Shown one piece after another: positions 24,217 through 32,836 of a stretch of DNA of 47,129 bases; the first letter of the stretch is position 1; each line of letters opens with the position of its first letter. The notes under the pieces are model-generated. The model saw only the letters and a program-made list of their open reading frames with translations. It made no database searches and was not told where the DNA came from. Both the position numbers and the translations under genes were made by a program. The stretch comes from Rubrivivax sp. (GTDB lineage Bacteria; Pseudomonadota; Gammaproteobacteria; Burkholderiales; Burkholderiaceae_C): the NCBI GenBank assembly GCA_024641945.1, contig JAHECD010000022.1, forward strand, positions 1 to 47,129, written 5' to 3'.

Positions 24217-24956
24217 GGCGCGGTGGGCTGCAGCGTGGGGTCGAGCGCGATGCGCTCGTCGAAGACGAAGCAGCCGCCGCGCCAGCCCGGCGCGCCATCC
24301 GTCTGCTCGAAATACCGCAGGATGCCGCCGTCGAGCTGGTGCACGTTTTCGATGCCTGCCTGCTGCATCACGAGCGCCGCCTTTTCGCAGCGGATGCCGC
24401 CGGTGCAGTAGCTCACGACGGTCTTGCCGGCGAGGGAGTCGCGATGCGCGTCGAGCGCCGCCGGAAAGTCGCTGAAGCGCGAAAGACGCCAGTCGGCGGC
24501 GCCATCGAAGGCCCCCGCATCGACCTCGAACCCATTGCGCGTATCGAGCAGCAGCACCGGCCGGCCGGCGTCGCACCGGCCCGAACGCAGCCAGCGCGCC
24601 AGCGTGCGCGCATCGACGGCAGGAGCGCGGCCCTCGACGGGGCGTACCGCCGGCATGTTCATGCGGATGATCTCGTGCTTGACCTTGACGAGCATGCGCT
24701 TGAACGGCAGTGTGTCGCTCCAGCTTTCCTTCAGCGCGAGCGCAGCGAAGCGGCGGTCCGATTGCAGCGCCGCGAAGAAACCTCGCACCGCGTCGGGCTC
24801 ACCGGCCACATAGAGATTGATGCCCTCTTCGGCGATCAGGATCGTGCCCCTGAGGCCCGCGGCAACCGCCTGCGTGAGCAGGCGCTCGCGCAAATGGGCC
24901 GTGTCGGCAAGGGGGACGAAGCGATAGGCCGCGACGTTGAGGATGGTCGGGTTCAC
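24213..24956 (-). CDS. trhO: tRNA uridine 5-hydroxylase, rhodanese family (TrhO/YceA)
   Basis: 247 residues. TrhO makes 5-hydroxyuridine at tRNA position 34 in an oxygen-dependent way. The N-terminal ferredoxin-like part (LNVAAYRFVPLAD, GTILIAEEGINLYVAG, KRMLVKVKHEIIRM) and the C-terminal rhodanese domain with the active-site loop around Cys184 (YCTGGIRCEKA) match the YceA family. The start is a GTG at 24956: it keeps the conserved start, and there is no ATG nearby. It is only 42 bp from divergent dnaE, with a -10-like TAAAAT 7 nt before the GTG. It is coupled to the downstream hydrolase by a 4-bp overlap. Confidence 0.92.
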   Translation of the reverse strand: MNPTILNVAAYRFVPLADTAHLRERLLTQAVAAGLRGTILIAEEGINLYVAGEPDAVRGFFAALQSDRRFAALALKESWSDTLPFKRMLVKVKHEIIRMNMPAVRPVEGRAPAVDARTLARWLRSGRCDAGRPVLLLDTRNGFEVDAGAFDGAADWRLSRFSDFPAALDAHRDSLAGKTVVSYCTGGIRCEKAALVMQQAGIENVHQLDGGILRYFEQTDGAPGWRGGCFVFDERIALDPTLQPTAP

Positions 24957-24963
24957 GTCGCGG

Positions 24964-24991
24964 ATTTTAGGTGGAGTGGGCTGCCTACAAT
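24964..24991. promoter_or_regulatory. Divergent -10 boxes of trhO and dnaE, both 7 nt from the start codons
   Basis: On the minus strand TAAAAT (24969-24964) is followed by 7 nt and then the trhO GTG. On the plus strand TACAAT (24986-24991) is followed by 7 nt and then the dnaE ATG. Neither gene has a Shine-Dalgarno sequence in that space. If these are the promoters, both transcripts begin at or next to the start codon. The -35 of each would overlap the other's -10 and matches the consensus poorly. Confidence 0.4.
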
Positions 24992-24998
24992 CCCGAGC

Positions 24999-27900
24999 AT
25001 GGCCTTCATTCACCTGCGCGCGCACTCCGAATTCTCCGTGGTCGACGGCACGCTTCGCATCGATGCAGCGGCCAGCGCGGCGCGCGCCGACGGCCAGCCG
25101 GCCATGGCCCTCACCGATCTTGCCAACCTCTTCGGCGCGGTCAAGTTCTACAAGGCCTGCCGCGCCAAGGGTGTGCAGCCGATCATCGGTGCCGACCTCT
25201 GGATGCAGCCCGAGGCGGGCGAAAAATTGCCCAGCCGTCTGCTGGTGCTGGTGCGCAACCACCAGGGCTACCTGGATCTGTGCGAGCTGCTCGCTCGCGC
25301 CTGGACAAACAACGTGCAGCGCGCGCAGGCCTGGGTGCGGTGGGAGTGGTTCGACACCTTGGGCGACGGCCTGATCGTCTTGTCGGGCGCCGAGCAAGGC
25401 GCCGTGGGCACCGCGCTCCTGGCGGGTGACCGTGCACGTGCAGAAGCCGCCGCGCAGCGCATCGGCGCGCAGTTCCCCGGACGCTTCTACATCGAGCTGC
25501 AGCGCGCCGGCCTGCCAGGCCAGGAGGCGCTGGTCCGGGCTTCGGTGCCGCTTGCAGCACGCCTGAAATTGCCGGTGGTGGCCACCCATCCGATCCAGTT
25601 CCTCGAGCCCGACGACTACGAGGCGCATGAGGCGCGCGTGTGCATCGCCGAAGGCGAGACACTTGCCAACCCACGGCGCGTCAAGCGTTTCGTGCGCGAC
25701 CAGCATTTCAAGACGCAGGCGCAGATGGAAGCGCTGTTCGCCGACGTGCCCTCGGCGCTGGCCAACTCGGTGCAGATCGCGCGCCGGTGCAACCTCGCGC
25801 TCACGCTCGGCAAGCCGACGTTGCCCGAGTTCCCGACGCCAGTGCGCGCCGACGGCACGCCGACGCCGATCGAAGACTATTTCCGCGAACTGTCGCTCCA
25901 GGGGCTGGAGACACGGCTGGCCCGCCTGTTCCCCGATGGCGCGGTGCGCGATGCGCGGCGTCCGGAATACCTGCAGCGCCTCGAGTTCGAGATCACCACG
26001 ATCCTCGGCATGGGATTTCCCGGTTATTTCCTGATCGTCGGCGACTTCATCAACTGGGCCAAGCACCATGGCTGCCCGGTGGGGCCCGGGCGCGGTTCCG
26101 GCGCCGGCTCGCTGGTGGCTTACGCGCTCGGTATCACCGACCTCGACCCGCTCGAATACAAGCTGCTCTTCGAGCGTTTCCTGAACCCCGAGCGGGTATC
26201 GATGCCCGACTTCGACATCGATTTCTGCCAGGGCAACCGCGACCGCGTCATCGACTACGTGAAGGACAAGTACGGCCGCGATGCGGTAAGCCAGATCGCC
26301 ACGTTCGGCACGATGGCGGCCAAGGCGGCCCTGCGCGACGTCGGACGTGTGCTCGGCATGGGTTATGGCCACGTCGATTCGATCGCCAAGTTGATCCCCG
26401 CGCCGCCGGGCAAGACGGTGACGCTCGCAAAGGTGCCCGACGAGCCCGATGGCAGCATCATCTATGCACGCAAGGAGGCGCCCGAACTCGAGCAGCGCGA
26501 GGCTGCCGAGGAAGAGGTGGCCGAACTGCTGGCGCTGGCCTCGCGGGTCGAGGGCATCGTGCGCAACATCGGCATGCACGCGGGCGGCGTCCTTATCGCA
26601 CCCGGCAAGATCACCGATTTCTGCCCGCTGTACCAGCAGCCGGGCAGCGACTCGGCGGTGAGCCAGTACGACAAGGACGACGTCGAGGCGATCGGGCTCG
26701 TCAAGTTCGACTTCCTCGGGCTGGCGACGCTGACGATCCTGGAACTGGCCAAGGATTTCATCCGCGCGCGCCGCAAAGGCCGCGAAGAGTTCAACTACGA
26801 ATCATTGCCGCTCGACGACGCCAAGGTCTACCGGCTGTTCAGCGAGGGCCGCACCGAGGCCGTGTTCCAGTTCGAATCGGGTGGCATGCAGCGCATGTTG
26901 CGCGACGCCAAGCCGAGCCGGCTGGAAGACCTGATCGCGTTGAACGCGATGTTCCGCCCCGGGCCGATGGAGAACATCCCGAGCTTCTGCGCGCGCAAGC
27001 ATGGCCGCGAGTCGATCAGCTACCCGCATCCACTGCTCCAGCCCGTGCTGAGCGAGACGTACGGGATCATGGTCTACCAAGAGCAGGTGATGCAGGCCGC
27101 CCAGGTGATGGGGGGCTATTCGCTCGGCGGTGCCGATCTGCTGCGGCGTGCGATGGGCAAGAAGAAGGCCGAGGAGATGGCCAAGCACCGCGACATCTTC
27201 CGTGACGGTGCGGCGCAAAAGGGCATTGCGCAGGAGGTGGCGGACGAGGTCTTCGACCTGATGGAGAAGTTTGCCGGCTATGGCTTCAACAAGAGCCACG
27301 CAGCCGCCTACTCGCTGCTCGCGTACCACACCGCCTGGATCAAGGTGCATTGCCCGGCCGAGTTCTATGCCGCCAACATGACGGTGGAGATGGACGACAC
27401 CGACAAGCTGAAGGTGCTGCTCAACGACGCCAAAACCTTCGGAGTGGCTTTCGAAGCGCCGGATGTGAATCGAGGCGTGCACCGTTTCGAGCCCGTGAAC
27501 GACAAGCTCGTGCGCTATGGTCTCGGGGCCATCAAGGGCACGGGTCAAGGTGCCATCGAGGCCATCGTGGCGGCGCGCGAAGGCACCGACGCCAACGAAG
27601 GGCAGGGTGGCGGGCCGTTTCGCAGTCTGTTCGACTTCTGCGCGCGGGTCGACCGCCAGCGGGTGAACAAGCGGGTGGTCGAGGCGCTGATCAAGGCGGG
27701 CGCCTTCGACGCCTTGCATCCCGATCGTGCGACCGCTCTCGCGAGCGTGGCCCTGGCCTTCGATTGGGCGGACGCGCAGGAGGCGAATGCCCTGCAAGGC
27801 GGCCTGTTCGACTTCGGCGACTCGCACGCGTCGTCGACGCAGGAGCCGGCGCTGGCCCATGCCGAGTCGTTCACGCTGCGTGAGCGACTGATGCTGGAGA

Positions 27901-28532
27901 AGGCGGCGCTCGGTTTTTACCTGTCGGGTCACCTCTTCGACGAGAGCGGCGCCGAGGTGCGCAAGTTTGCGCGCCGGCGCATCGCCGACCTGGCCGATTC
28001 CCGTGAGCCGCAACTGCTGGCTGGCATCGTGACCGACCTTCGTGTGGTCAATGGCCAGCGCGGCCGCGCGGCGATCTTCAGGCTCGACGACAGTTCCGAG
28101 GCGATCGAGGCCGTGATCAATGAAGACCTGCTCGACGCGAACCGCGAGCTGGTGGCCGACGATGCGCTGCTCATCGCCCAAGGCAAGGTGATGCTCGACC
28201 GCTTTTCCGGTGGGCTGCGGTTCAACATCAACCAGGTGTGGGACCTTGCTGCCGCGCGGGCGCGGTTCGGGCGTTATCTCGCGGTCGCCCTCAACGGCGG
28301 GCTGTCGCCCGTGGGCGACGTGATCCGCACCTGGCCCGCTCGCCGGGTCGAAAGCGAGCATGGCGAACTCACGCAGGGCCTTCCCGTGCGCCTGCAAGTC
28401 ACGCGAACGCAGGCCATGGCCGAAGTCGATTTGGGTGACGAAGGCCGCTTCTGGCCCAGCGACGAGGCGTTGGCACGCTGGCGTCAGGTGGCACAGGCGG
28501 GCCAGGCGGTGATTGTTTACGAAGCCGCGTAA
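24999..28532 (+). CDS. dnaE: DNA polymerase III alpha subunit
   Basis: 1177 residues, normal for the DnaE1 replicase. The PHP domain opens the protein (FIHLRAHSEFSVVDGTLR). The polymerase catalytic triad is visible: Asp404 and Asp406 in PDFDIDF and Asp571 in VKFDFLGL, matching E. coli Asp401, Asp403 and Asp555. The C-terminus has the helix-hairpin-helix, an OB fold (LAGIVTDLRVVNGQRGRAAIF, about 1005-1085) and the tau-binding tail. It is the main replicative polymerase. The ATG at 24999 is the family start; the long open frame before it is an artefact of base composition. It diverges from trhO with a 42-bp gap. Confidence 0.98.
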   Translation: MAFIHLRAHSEFSVVDGTLRIDAAASAARADGQPAMALTDLANLFGAVKFYKACRAKGVQPIIGADLWMQPEAGEKLPSRLLVLVRNHQGYLDLCELLARAWTNNVQRAQAWVRWEWFDTLGDGLIVLSGAEQGAVGTALLAGDRARAEAAAQRIGAQFPGRFYIELQRAGLPGQEALVRASVPLAARLKLPVVATHPIQFLEPDDYEAHEARVCIAEGETLANPRRVKRFVRDQHFKTQAQMEALFADVPSALANSVQIARRCNLALTLGKPTLPEFPTPVRADGTPTPIEDYFRELSLQGLETRLARLFPDGAVRDARRPEYLQRLEFEITTILGMGFPGYFLIVGDFINWAKHHGCPVGPGRGSGAGSLVAYALGITDLDPLEYKLLFERFLNPERVSMPDFDIDFCQGNRDRVIDYVKDKYGRDAVSQIATFGTMAAKAALRDVGRVLGMGYGHVDSIAKLIPAPPGKTVTLAKVPDEPDGSIIYARKEAPELEQREAAEEEVAELLALASRVEGIVRNIGMHAGGVLIAPGKITDFCPLYQQPGSDSAVSQYDKDDVEAIGLVKFDFLGLATLTILELAKDFIRARRKGREEFNYESLPLDDAKVYRLFSEGRTEAVFQFESGGMQRMLRDAKPSRLEDLIALNAMFRPGPMENIPSFCARKHGRESISYPHPLLQPVLSETYGIMVYQEQVMQAAQVMGGYSLGGADLLRRAMGKKKAEEMAKHRDIFRDGAAQKGIAQEVADEVFDLMEKFAGYGFNKSHAAAYSLLAYHTAWIKVHCPAEFYAANMTVEMDDTDKLKVLLNDAKTFGVAFEAPDVNRGVHRFEPVNDKLVRYGLGAIKGTGQGAIEAIVAAREGTDANEGQGGGPFRSLFDFCARVDRQRVNKRVVEALIKAGAFDALHPDRATALASVALAFDWADAQEANALQGGLFDFGDSHASSTQEPALAHAESFTLRERLMLEKAALGFYLSGHLFDESGAEVRKFARRRIADLADSREPQLLAGIVTDLRVVNGQRGRAAIFRLDDSSEAIEAVINEDLLDANRELVADDALLIAQGKVMLDRFSGGLRFNINQVWDLAAARARFGRYLAVALNGGLSPVGDVIRTWPARRVESEHGELTQGLPVRLQVTRTQAMAEVDLGDEGRFWPSDEALARWRQVAQAGQAVIVYEAA

Positions 28533-28607
28533 GGCATTGTTAATCGGCCAACCACACGAGGCGGGATCGCGTTAGAAAGGCTGGATGGCTTTTCCAACGA
28601 GGTTTGC

Positions 28608-29030
28608 ATGCTGAAGATTTCTCTCCCGGTGCTGGCACTGCTGGCCCTTGTCGGCACGGGTCCCGCGCTGGCGGCCGACGTGGGTGTCTCCGTACAGATC
28701 AGTCAGCCGGGTGTCTACGGACGCATCGACATCGGCAAGTTTCCGCAGCCGCAGGTGATCGTGCAGCAGCCTGTCATCGTGACGCACCCGCGGGTCGTCG
28801 TGGCCCAGCCGCAACCGGTCTACATGTGGGTGCCGCCGGGCCACCAGAAGAACTGGCGCAAGCACTGCTCGCGCTACAACGCCTGCGGCGTGCCCGTCTA
28901 CTTCGTGCAGGACGGCTGGTATCAGCAGAACGTGAACCACGGCCCGGACCACCACGGCGACCGTGGGCATGGCCGTGGCCACGACCGTGGTCGCGGTCAC
29001 GGCAAGGGTCACGGGCACGATCGGGGTTGA
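28608..29030 (+). CDS. Exported protein with His/Gly/Arg-rich C-terminus, unknown function
   Basis: 140 residues. Signal peptide about 1-22 (cleavage after ALA). The mature N-half has PQPQV-type proline/valine repeats; a conserved-looking core follows (VPPGHQKNWRKHCSRYNACGVPVYFV, 2 Cys at about 87 and 93) and the last 25 residues are a low-complexity tail of His, Gly, Arg, Asp and Lys with repeated GHGR/GHDRG units. The tail could bind divalent metals or nucleic acid. Similar proteins seem common in Burkholderiales but I cannot assign a family name or role. A GAGG ribosome-binding site precedes the ATG. It stands alone after dnaE. Confidence 0.75.
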   Translation: MLKISLPVLALLALVGTGPALAADVGVSVQISQPGVYGRIDIGKFPQPQVIVQQPVIVTHPRVVVAQPQPVYMWVPPGHQKNWRKHCSRYNACGVPVYFVQDGWYQQNVNHGPDHHGDRGHGRGHDRGRGHGKGHGHDRG

Positions 29031-29088
29031 GTTCCGCAGCCGGTCTCCCGGCACGCGGCCAAGGCAAGCCGTCAGACCTCCACGCGGG

Positions 29089-29442
29089 TCACTTCGGCGC
29101 CTTCGACTTTTCCATGGCGCGTGCCTGCTTGCCGGCGGAGGCGTCCTTTGTCGCGGCGGGCGCGGTCGCCGGTGCACCGGCATAAGCGGCGCCGGCCACG
29201 GTCAGGCCAGCCTGCGAGAACCGGGCCGCATTGCCCGGCCCGATGCCACCGACGCGGTCGACCAGATCGGTCCAACCCTTGAACTCGCCGCTCTTTCGCG
29301 CGGCGAGGATCTTGGCGGACAGACCCGGGCCGATGCCCTTGACGGTTTCGAGGTCGGCCTGATTGGCCTTGTTGGCGTCGACCGCCGCCTGCGCGGCAAA
29401 GGCAAAGGCGGCGAGGACGAGGGCGATGAGAAAGCGGACCAT
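29089..29442 (-). CDS. ComEA-like helix-hairpin-helix exported protein
   Basis: 117 residues. Signal peptide about 1-19, then a helix-hairpin-helix pair of the ComEA type: NKANQADLETVKGIGPGLSAKIL (about 23-45) and a second GIGPGNAARFSQAG hairpin (about 66-79). ComEA binds incoming DNA in the periplasm during transformation; small stand-alone versions like this are widespread in proteobacteria and their role is less certain. The C-terminal 35 residues are Ala/Lys-rich and unstructured. It lies downstream of the Stealth gene on the same strand, with 141 bp between them holding a hairpin. Confidence 0.85.
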   Translation of the reverse strand: MVRFLIALVLAAFAFAAQAAVDANKANQADLETVKGIGPGLSAKILAARKSGEFKGWTDLVDRVGGIGPGNAARFSQAGLTVAGAAYAGAPATAPAATKDASAGKQARAMEKSKAPK

Positions 29443-29551
29443 GATGAATCTCCAATCGAAGGGTTGAGGTTCGGGCCCGAATCATTTCGGGCTGAGGGAG
29501 ATTCTGTAGACCGCGAACCTGCTGCGTAACCCGCCGACGGGCGGCGCAGAA

Positions 29552-29575
29552 GGGGGCACCCGAACGGTGGCCCCC
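29552..29575 (-). terminator. Possible terminator of the Stealth-family gene
   Basis: A 9-bp stem with a one-base bulge (arms 29552-29560 and 29565-29575) lies about 10 bp beyond the Stealth-gene stop. On the minus strand it is followed by TTCT, a poor T-tract, so termination is uncertain. Confidence 0.35.
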
Positions 29576-29583
29576 GCACCGGA

Positions 29584-30585
29584 TCAGGCCGGGGTTGGCG
29601 TCGCGGCAGGGTCCTGACCGATGACTTGGACGAGCCAGTCGGTCACGGCCCGCTGGGTGTCCGGCGGGGCCTCGTCGAGGCTCTGGATGCAGGCAAAGGT
29701 GGTTTTCGGTTGATGCCGCGCCTTCTCCATGCGTTGCAGCATGCGAGCCCTGGACGCCGGCTTCAGGTACAGGCAGCGATCATCAGGCTCGACGATGGCC
29801 GCATCGGCCTGCAGTGCCAGGTGATGGCCCAACGACGTCGGCGCGAACTGCGCGCCGTCACGCAAGCGGTACGAGACGTTGCGCTCGAGCATATCGGGGT
29901 GATCGGCGAAGAATCGCTCGATCAACGAGCGACGCAGGGGATAGGGGTTGTGACCCACCAGCAGGAAGCGGCGATCGGCACCGGCCAGACGTGCGCCGAG
30001 GGCCTGCGCCTCCCTGTTGCTGGCGCGAAGTGATTCGGGCGGTGTTCTCACGAGGCGCCGCCACCAGGCGCGCAAGCGGCGCGTCCGCTGAAGTTCCGGC
30101 AGGGTGTCGAATCGACCGTGTAATACAGGCCGGCCGGCACGGAAGAAGCCCGACGCCTCGACGGGCTTGATCAGCATGAAGTCGTCGTTGAAATAGACGA
30201 AATGCTCCGACAGGCCAGGGATCCGGTGGATCACGCTTTCGATCGCGAGGCTGTTGAACGTCGGCAGGTACGACTCGAAACCCGCGAAGATTTCGCGATG
30301 ATCGACCAGCACGAGCCGGTCCCGCATGGCCGGCTCCCAGTCCATTGCGCGCTTGAAGATCTCCGGCGTCTGATCATCGGTGACCACGTGGATGCGACGC
30401 ACATAGGGCGCGAAGCGCAGGATCGAGCGGATGCAGTGGTCGATTTCGCCCACGGACAGGAAACGTGTCGGGCGTGCCGCGTCGGGCCGCCGACCGATCG
30501 TCGCCAGATATTGCTCGAGCTTGGCGCGATGGTCGGGGTCGGACCCGTCGACCCACAGAACGACGGCATCGATGGCATCCTGCAT
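29584..30585 (-). CDS. Stealth-family sugar-phosphate transferase (capsule-type)
   Basis: 333 residues. The Stealth CR1 motif DAVVLWVDGSDP opens the protein; CR2 follows (RFLSVGEIDHCIRSILRFAP, VVTDDQTP, LPTFNSLAIES, LSEHFVYFNDDFML), and a CR3-like HNPYPLRRSL segment lies near residue 225. Stealth proteins include bacterial hexose-1-phosphate transferases that build capsular polysaccharides, and relatives of GlcNAc-phosphotransferase. The ATG at 30585 is used; a GTG at 30600 is possible. Upstream is a 341-bp spacer and then a glycosyltransferase gene, so a shared surface polysaccharide role is likely. Confidence 0.9.
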   Translation of the reverse strand: MQDAIDAVVLWVDGSDPDHRAKLEQYLATIGRRPDAARPTRFLSVGEIDHCIRSILRFAPYVRRIHVVTDDQTPEIFKRAMDWEPAMRDRLVLVDHREIFAGFESYLPTFNSLAIESVIHRIPGLSEHFVYFNDDFMLIKPVEASGFFRAGRPVLHGRFDTLPELQRTRRLRAWWRRLVRTPPESLRASNREAQALGARLAGADRRFLLVGHNPYPLRRSLIERFFADHPDMLERNVSYRLRDGAQFAPTSLGHHLALQADAAIVEPDDRCLYLKPASRARMLQRMEKARHQPKTTFACIQSLDEAPPDTQRAVTDWLVQVIGQDPAATPTPA

Positions 30586-30926
30586 GTGCGCACCCGTCAC
30601 GGTGCTTGCCGAGTTGAACGCCTGGCGCCATCGGAAGCAGCGGCATGGTTCACATCACGGGCCCGGTGGACGTGCGTGAACCCTGGATCGCCTCTGTGCG
30701 AGCGGCAATGAAGAGCCGGCGACGCCAGGCCCGCCGGAGTTTGCGAGTCGACATCGGCACTGGCCGAATGGCGGGGAAGAGCGTTTGCTGGCGGCGCGGA
30801 TTCGAAGGAGCCGGAACTGACGGCGCACCCGAATGCATCGTTCTGGGTCGGCGCTTGGCAAGACCCGTCGCGCATCGGGTTGGTGACCATGTTCGTGTGG
30901 CCGAAGCGCCCGCCGACGTCGCGCGG
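30586..30926. other. Gene-free spacer between Stealth and glycosyltransferase genes
   Basis: 341 bp with no credible coding frame on either strand: the short frames present lack recognisable protein features and ribosome-binding sites. It may hold a promoter for the Stealth gene, but I see no clear -10/-35 pair and no terminator hairpin. Confidence 0.5.
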
Positions 30927-31658
30927 TCAGGCCGACCAATGCCCGGCGACCCAGGCGGCAGGCTTGACGAATCGCCCGCGCGGCGTGCGTCCGCCTCTGA
31001 TCGCATCCGGCGGGTTGATTTCGCCGTGGAAGATCACGATGCGGGTGCCTGGGGGCAACGACGGTTCGCGCCAGTGGTTGAGGGGCCAACGAGGCACACA
31101 GTGGTACTTGAAGCTGCAGCACCACGGTTCGGGCCAATATGCCAGCTTGCCCTGTTCATGAAGTGCATGCGAGAGAAACTCCTGCTCGTTGCGGTAGCGT
31201 TTGCGAACCTCAGCCTGGTGGTCGATGAACCGCTGCAGCACGTCGGCATGGGCGCCGATCTCGAATCTGTAGACCGATGAATTTCCGGTCACGCGCCAGG
31301 GGCGCTTCCAGTCATGGATGATGAAGAAATCACCGGGCAGTTCAAAGAACGGCGTGATGTCGCCGACGATGACGATGTCCAGATCGATGAAGAGCGCACG
31401 GCCCTTCAGGCCATGCAGGTCGGACTTGAACGTGGTGAGCTTGGGCCAGCCCCGGTCTGCGCCCGGTGCGAGGTCCAGTGTGGGCAGCGGCAGGCATTCG
31501 ACCTCGGTATTCACGCCGCGCGAATCGTCGGTCAGGCAGACAAACCTGAAGGGGCCGACAAGGTGACGACGCACCATGCCATACAGCCGATTCACATAGT
31601 CGGCGCCATATTTCGTCCCCCACTTCATGCACAGGACAACGCGATCGTGGGCGGCCAT
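30927..31658 (-). CDS. Glycosyltransferase, GT-A fold with DxD motif
   Basis: 243 residues from the ATG at 31658, which is 2 bp beyond the lapB stop. It starts MKWGTKYGADYVNRLYGMV after a short lead and has the FRFVCLTDD strand; the metal-binding DxD motif appears in ALFIDLDIVIVGD (about residues 92-104). The downstream pattern (NEQEFLSHAL, then WP..WCCSFKYHCVPRWPLN, VIFHGEINPPD) is that of a family-8-like glycosyltransferase group of unknown acceptor. Tight spacing with lapB implies cotranscription, so its product may be a lipopolysaccharide or capsule glycan. It is followed by a spacer and a Stealth gene. Confidence 0.82.
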   Translation of the reverse strand: MAAHDRVVLCMKWGTKYGADYVNRLYGMVRRHLVGPFRFVCLTDDSRGVNTEVECLPLPTLDLAPGADRGWPKLTTFKSDLHGLKGRALFIDLDIVIVGDITPFFELPGDFFIIHDWKRPWRVTGNSSVYRFEIGAHADVLQRFIDHQAEVRKRYRNEQEFLSHALHEQGKLAYWPEPWCCSFKYHCVPRWPLNHWREPSLPPGTRIVIFHGEINPPDAIRGGRTPRGRFVKPAAWVAGHWSA

Positions 31659-31660
31659 CG

Positions 31661-32827
31661 TCAAAGTTCCTCGATCGGCTGTGGCGGAAAGCTGTCCCAC
31701 CCCAGGCAACCCGGGCATTGCCAGAACCAGTGTTGAGCTTCGAATCCGCAAGCCGCGCATCGATAGCGCTGGACCGGCCTGGCAGCGCGCTCCACGCTCG
31801 CGCGCAACGCCTGAAGGCCGTCGTCTCCCCAGGATTGCGGCGGCAATGCCAACAGGGCCTGTGCCGCAGAAAGTGATGGCGATGCCATCAGATGGGCGAT
31901 CTGTCGACGCGCCTGCTTTTCAGGCTCCCTGTCTGTGCCCGTCGCACGGTCCAGTTCGGCTTGTGCGCGTAGCAGGGCCATCGACGGCGCCTTGGCGTAC
32001 AAGGACGCGAGCGTATCGCGGGCATGTGCCTCACGATGAGATGCACGTGCCGCGGCCACGTAGTCGGTTGCCACCAGGTTGAAGCTGGCCGGTTGCACCG
32101 AACGCAATTCGTCCCAGAGGTCGACGGCCGTCGATGCGCGGCCCGCCGCCACTTCGCGTTGGCCGGCCAAGACGAGCGGCCGGGCCGCGCGCGGCGCTGC
32201 TGCGCGCGCGCGTGCGATGGCCGCGTCGGCTTCTGCGGTGTGGCCTTGCGCGTCGGCAGCCAGTGCGAGCTCGCACTGGTAGTGGGCGATACGCGGTCCG
32301 AAATCTCCCGCGCCGCCTTGCTGAAGCGACTCGGCCGTATCACTGGCGGATGCCCAATCGCGCGAGCGCTCGAAGAGCGAGAGCAGCGCGAGCCTTGCCT
32401 CAGCGTCGAACGCGGTACCTTCGAGCTGCCGCCACGCGGCCTCGGCACGGTCGAAGAGACCCGCGCGCATGAAGTCCTGGGCGAGCGCCTGTTGCGCGCG
32501 GTCGCGGTCTGCGGGCTTCAGGTCGGCCCTGGCGAGCAGATGCTCGTGTACACGAACCGAGCGCTCAAACTCGCCACGTCGCCGGAACAGGTTGCCGAGC
32601 GCAAAATGCAATTCGGCAGTGTCGGGATCGCTCTGCACCGCCTCGATAAAGGCGTCGATCGCCTTGTCCTGCTGTTCATTGAGCAGCAGGTTGAGGCCCT
32701 TGAAGTACGCCCTTGGCGAGTCGCGATCCATTCGGCGCACCTGCCGCAGGTCGAAGCGCGAGGCCAGCCAACCGAGCGCAAAGGCGACGGGCAGCCCCAG
32801 CAGGAGCCATTGGAAATCGAACTCCAT
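31661..32827 (-). CDS. lapB: Lipopolysaccharide assembly protein B
   Basis: 388 residues. LapB (YciM) is an inner-membrane TPR protein that controls LpxC turnover and LPS assembly together with LapA. An N-terminal transmembrane helix (about 6-22) leads into TPR repeats beginning DSPRAYFKGLNLLLNEQQDKAI, and the C-terminus has the rubredoxin-like metal site with two CxxC pairs (YRCAACGFE...FWQCPGCLGW), diagnostic for LapB. It is 9 bp after lapA, in the usual ihfB-lapA-lapB order. The next gene downstream is a glycosyltransferase in place of the heptose-synthesis genes seen in some relatives. Confidence 0.96.
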   Translation of the reverse strand: MEFDFQWLLLGLPVAFALGWLASRFDLRQVRRMDRDSPRAYFKGLNLLLNEQQDKAIDAFIEAVQSDPDTAELHFALGNLFRRRGEFERSVRVHEHLLARADLKPADRDRAQQALAQDFMRAGLFDRAEAAWRQLEGTAFDAEARLALLSLFERSRDWASASDTAESLQQGGAGDFGPRIAHYQCELALAADAQGHTAEADAAIARARAAAPRAARPLVLAGQREVAAGRASTAVDLWDELRSVQPASFNLVATDYVAAARASHREAHARDTLASLYAKAPSMALLRAQAELDRATGTDREPEKQARRQIAHLMASPSLSAAQALLALPPQSWGDDGLQALRASVERAARPVQRYRCAACGFEAQHWFWQCPGCLGWDSFPPQPIEEL

Positions 32828-32836
32828 GCGGCGGGC

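Noticed and set aside
24957..26579. N-terminal extension of TrhO opposite dnaE
   Set aside because: It is antisense to the conserved DnaE PHP and polymerase region; the TrhO family begins near the GTG at 24956.
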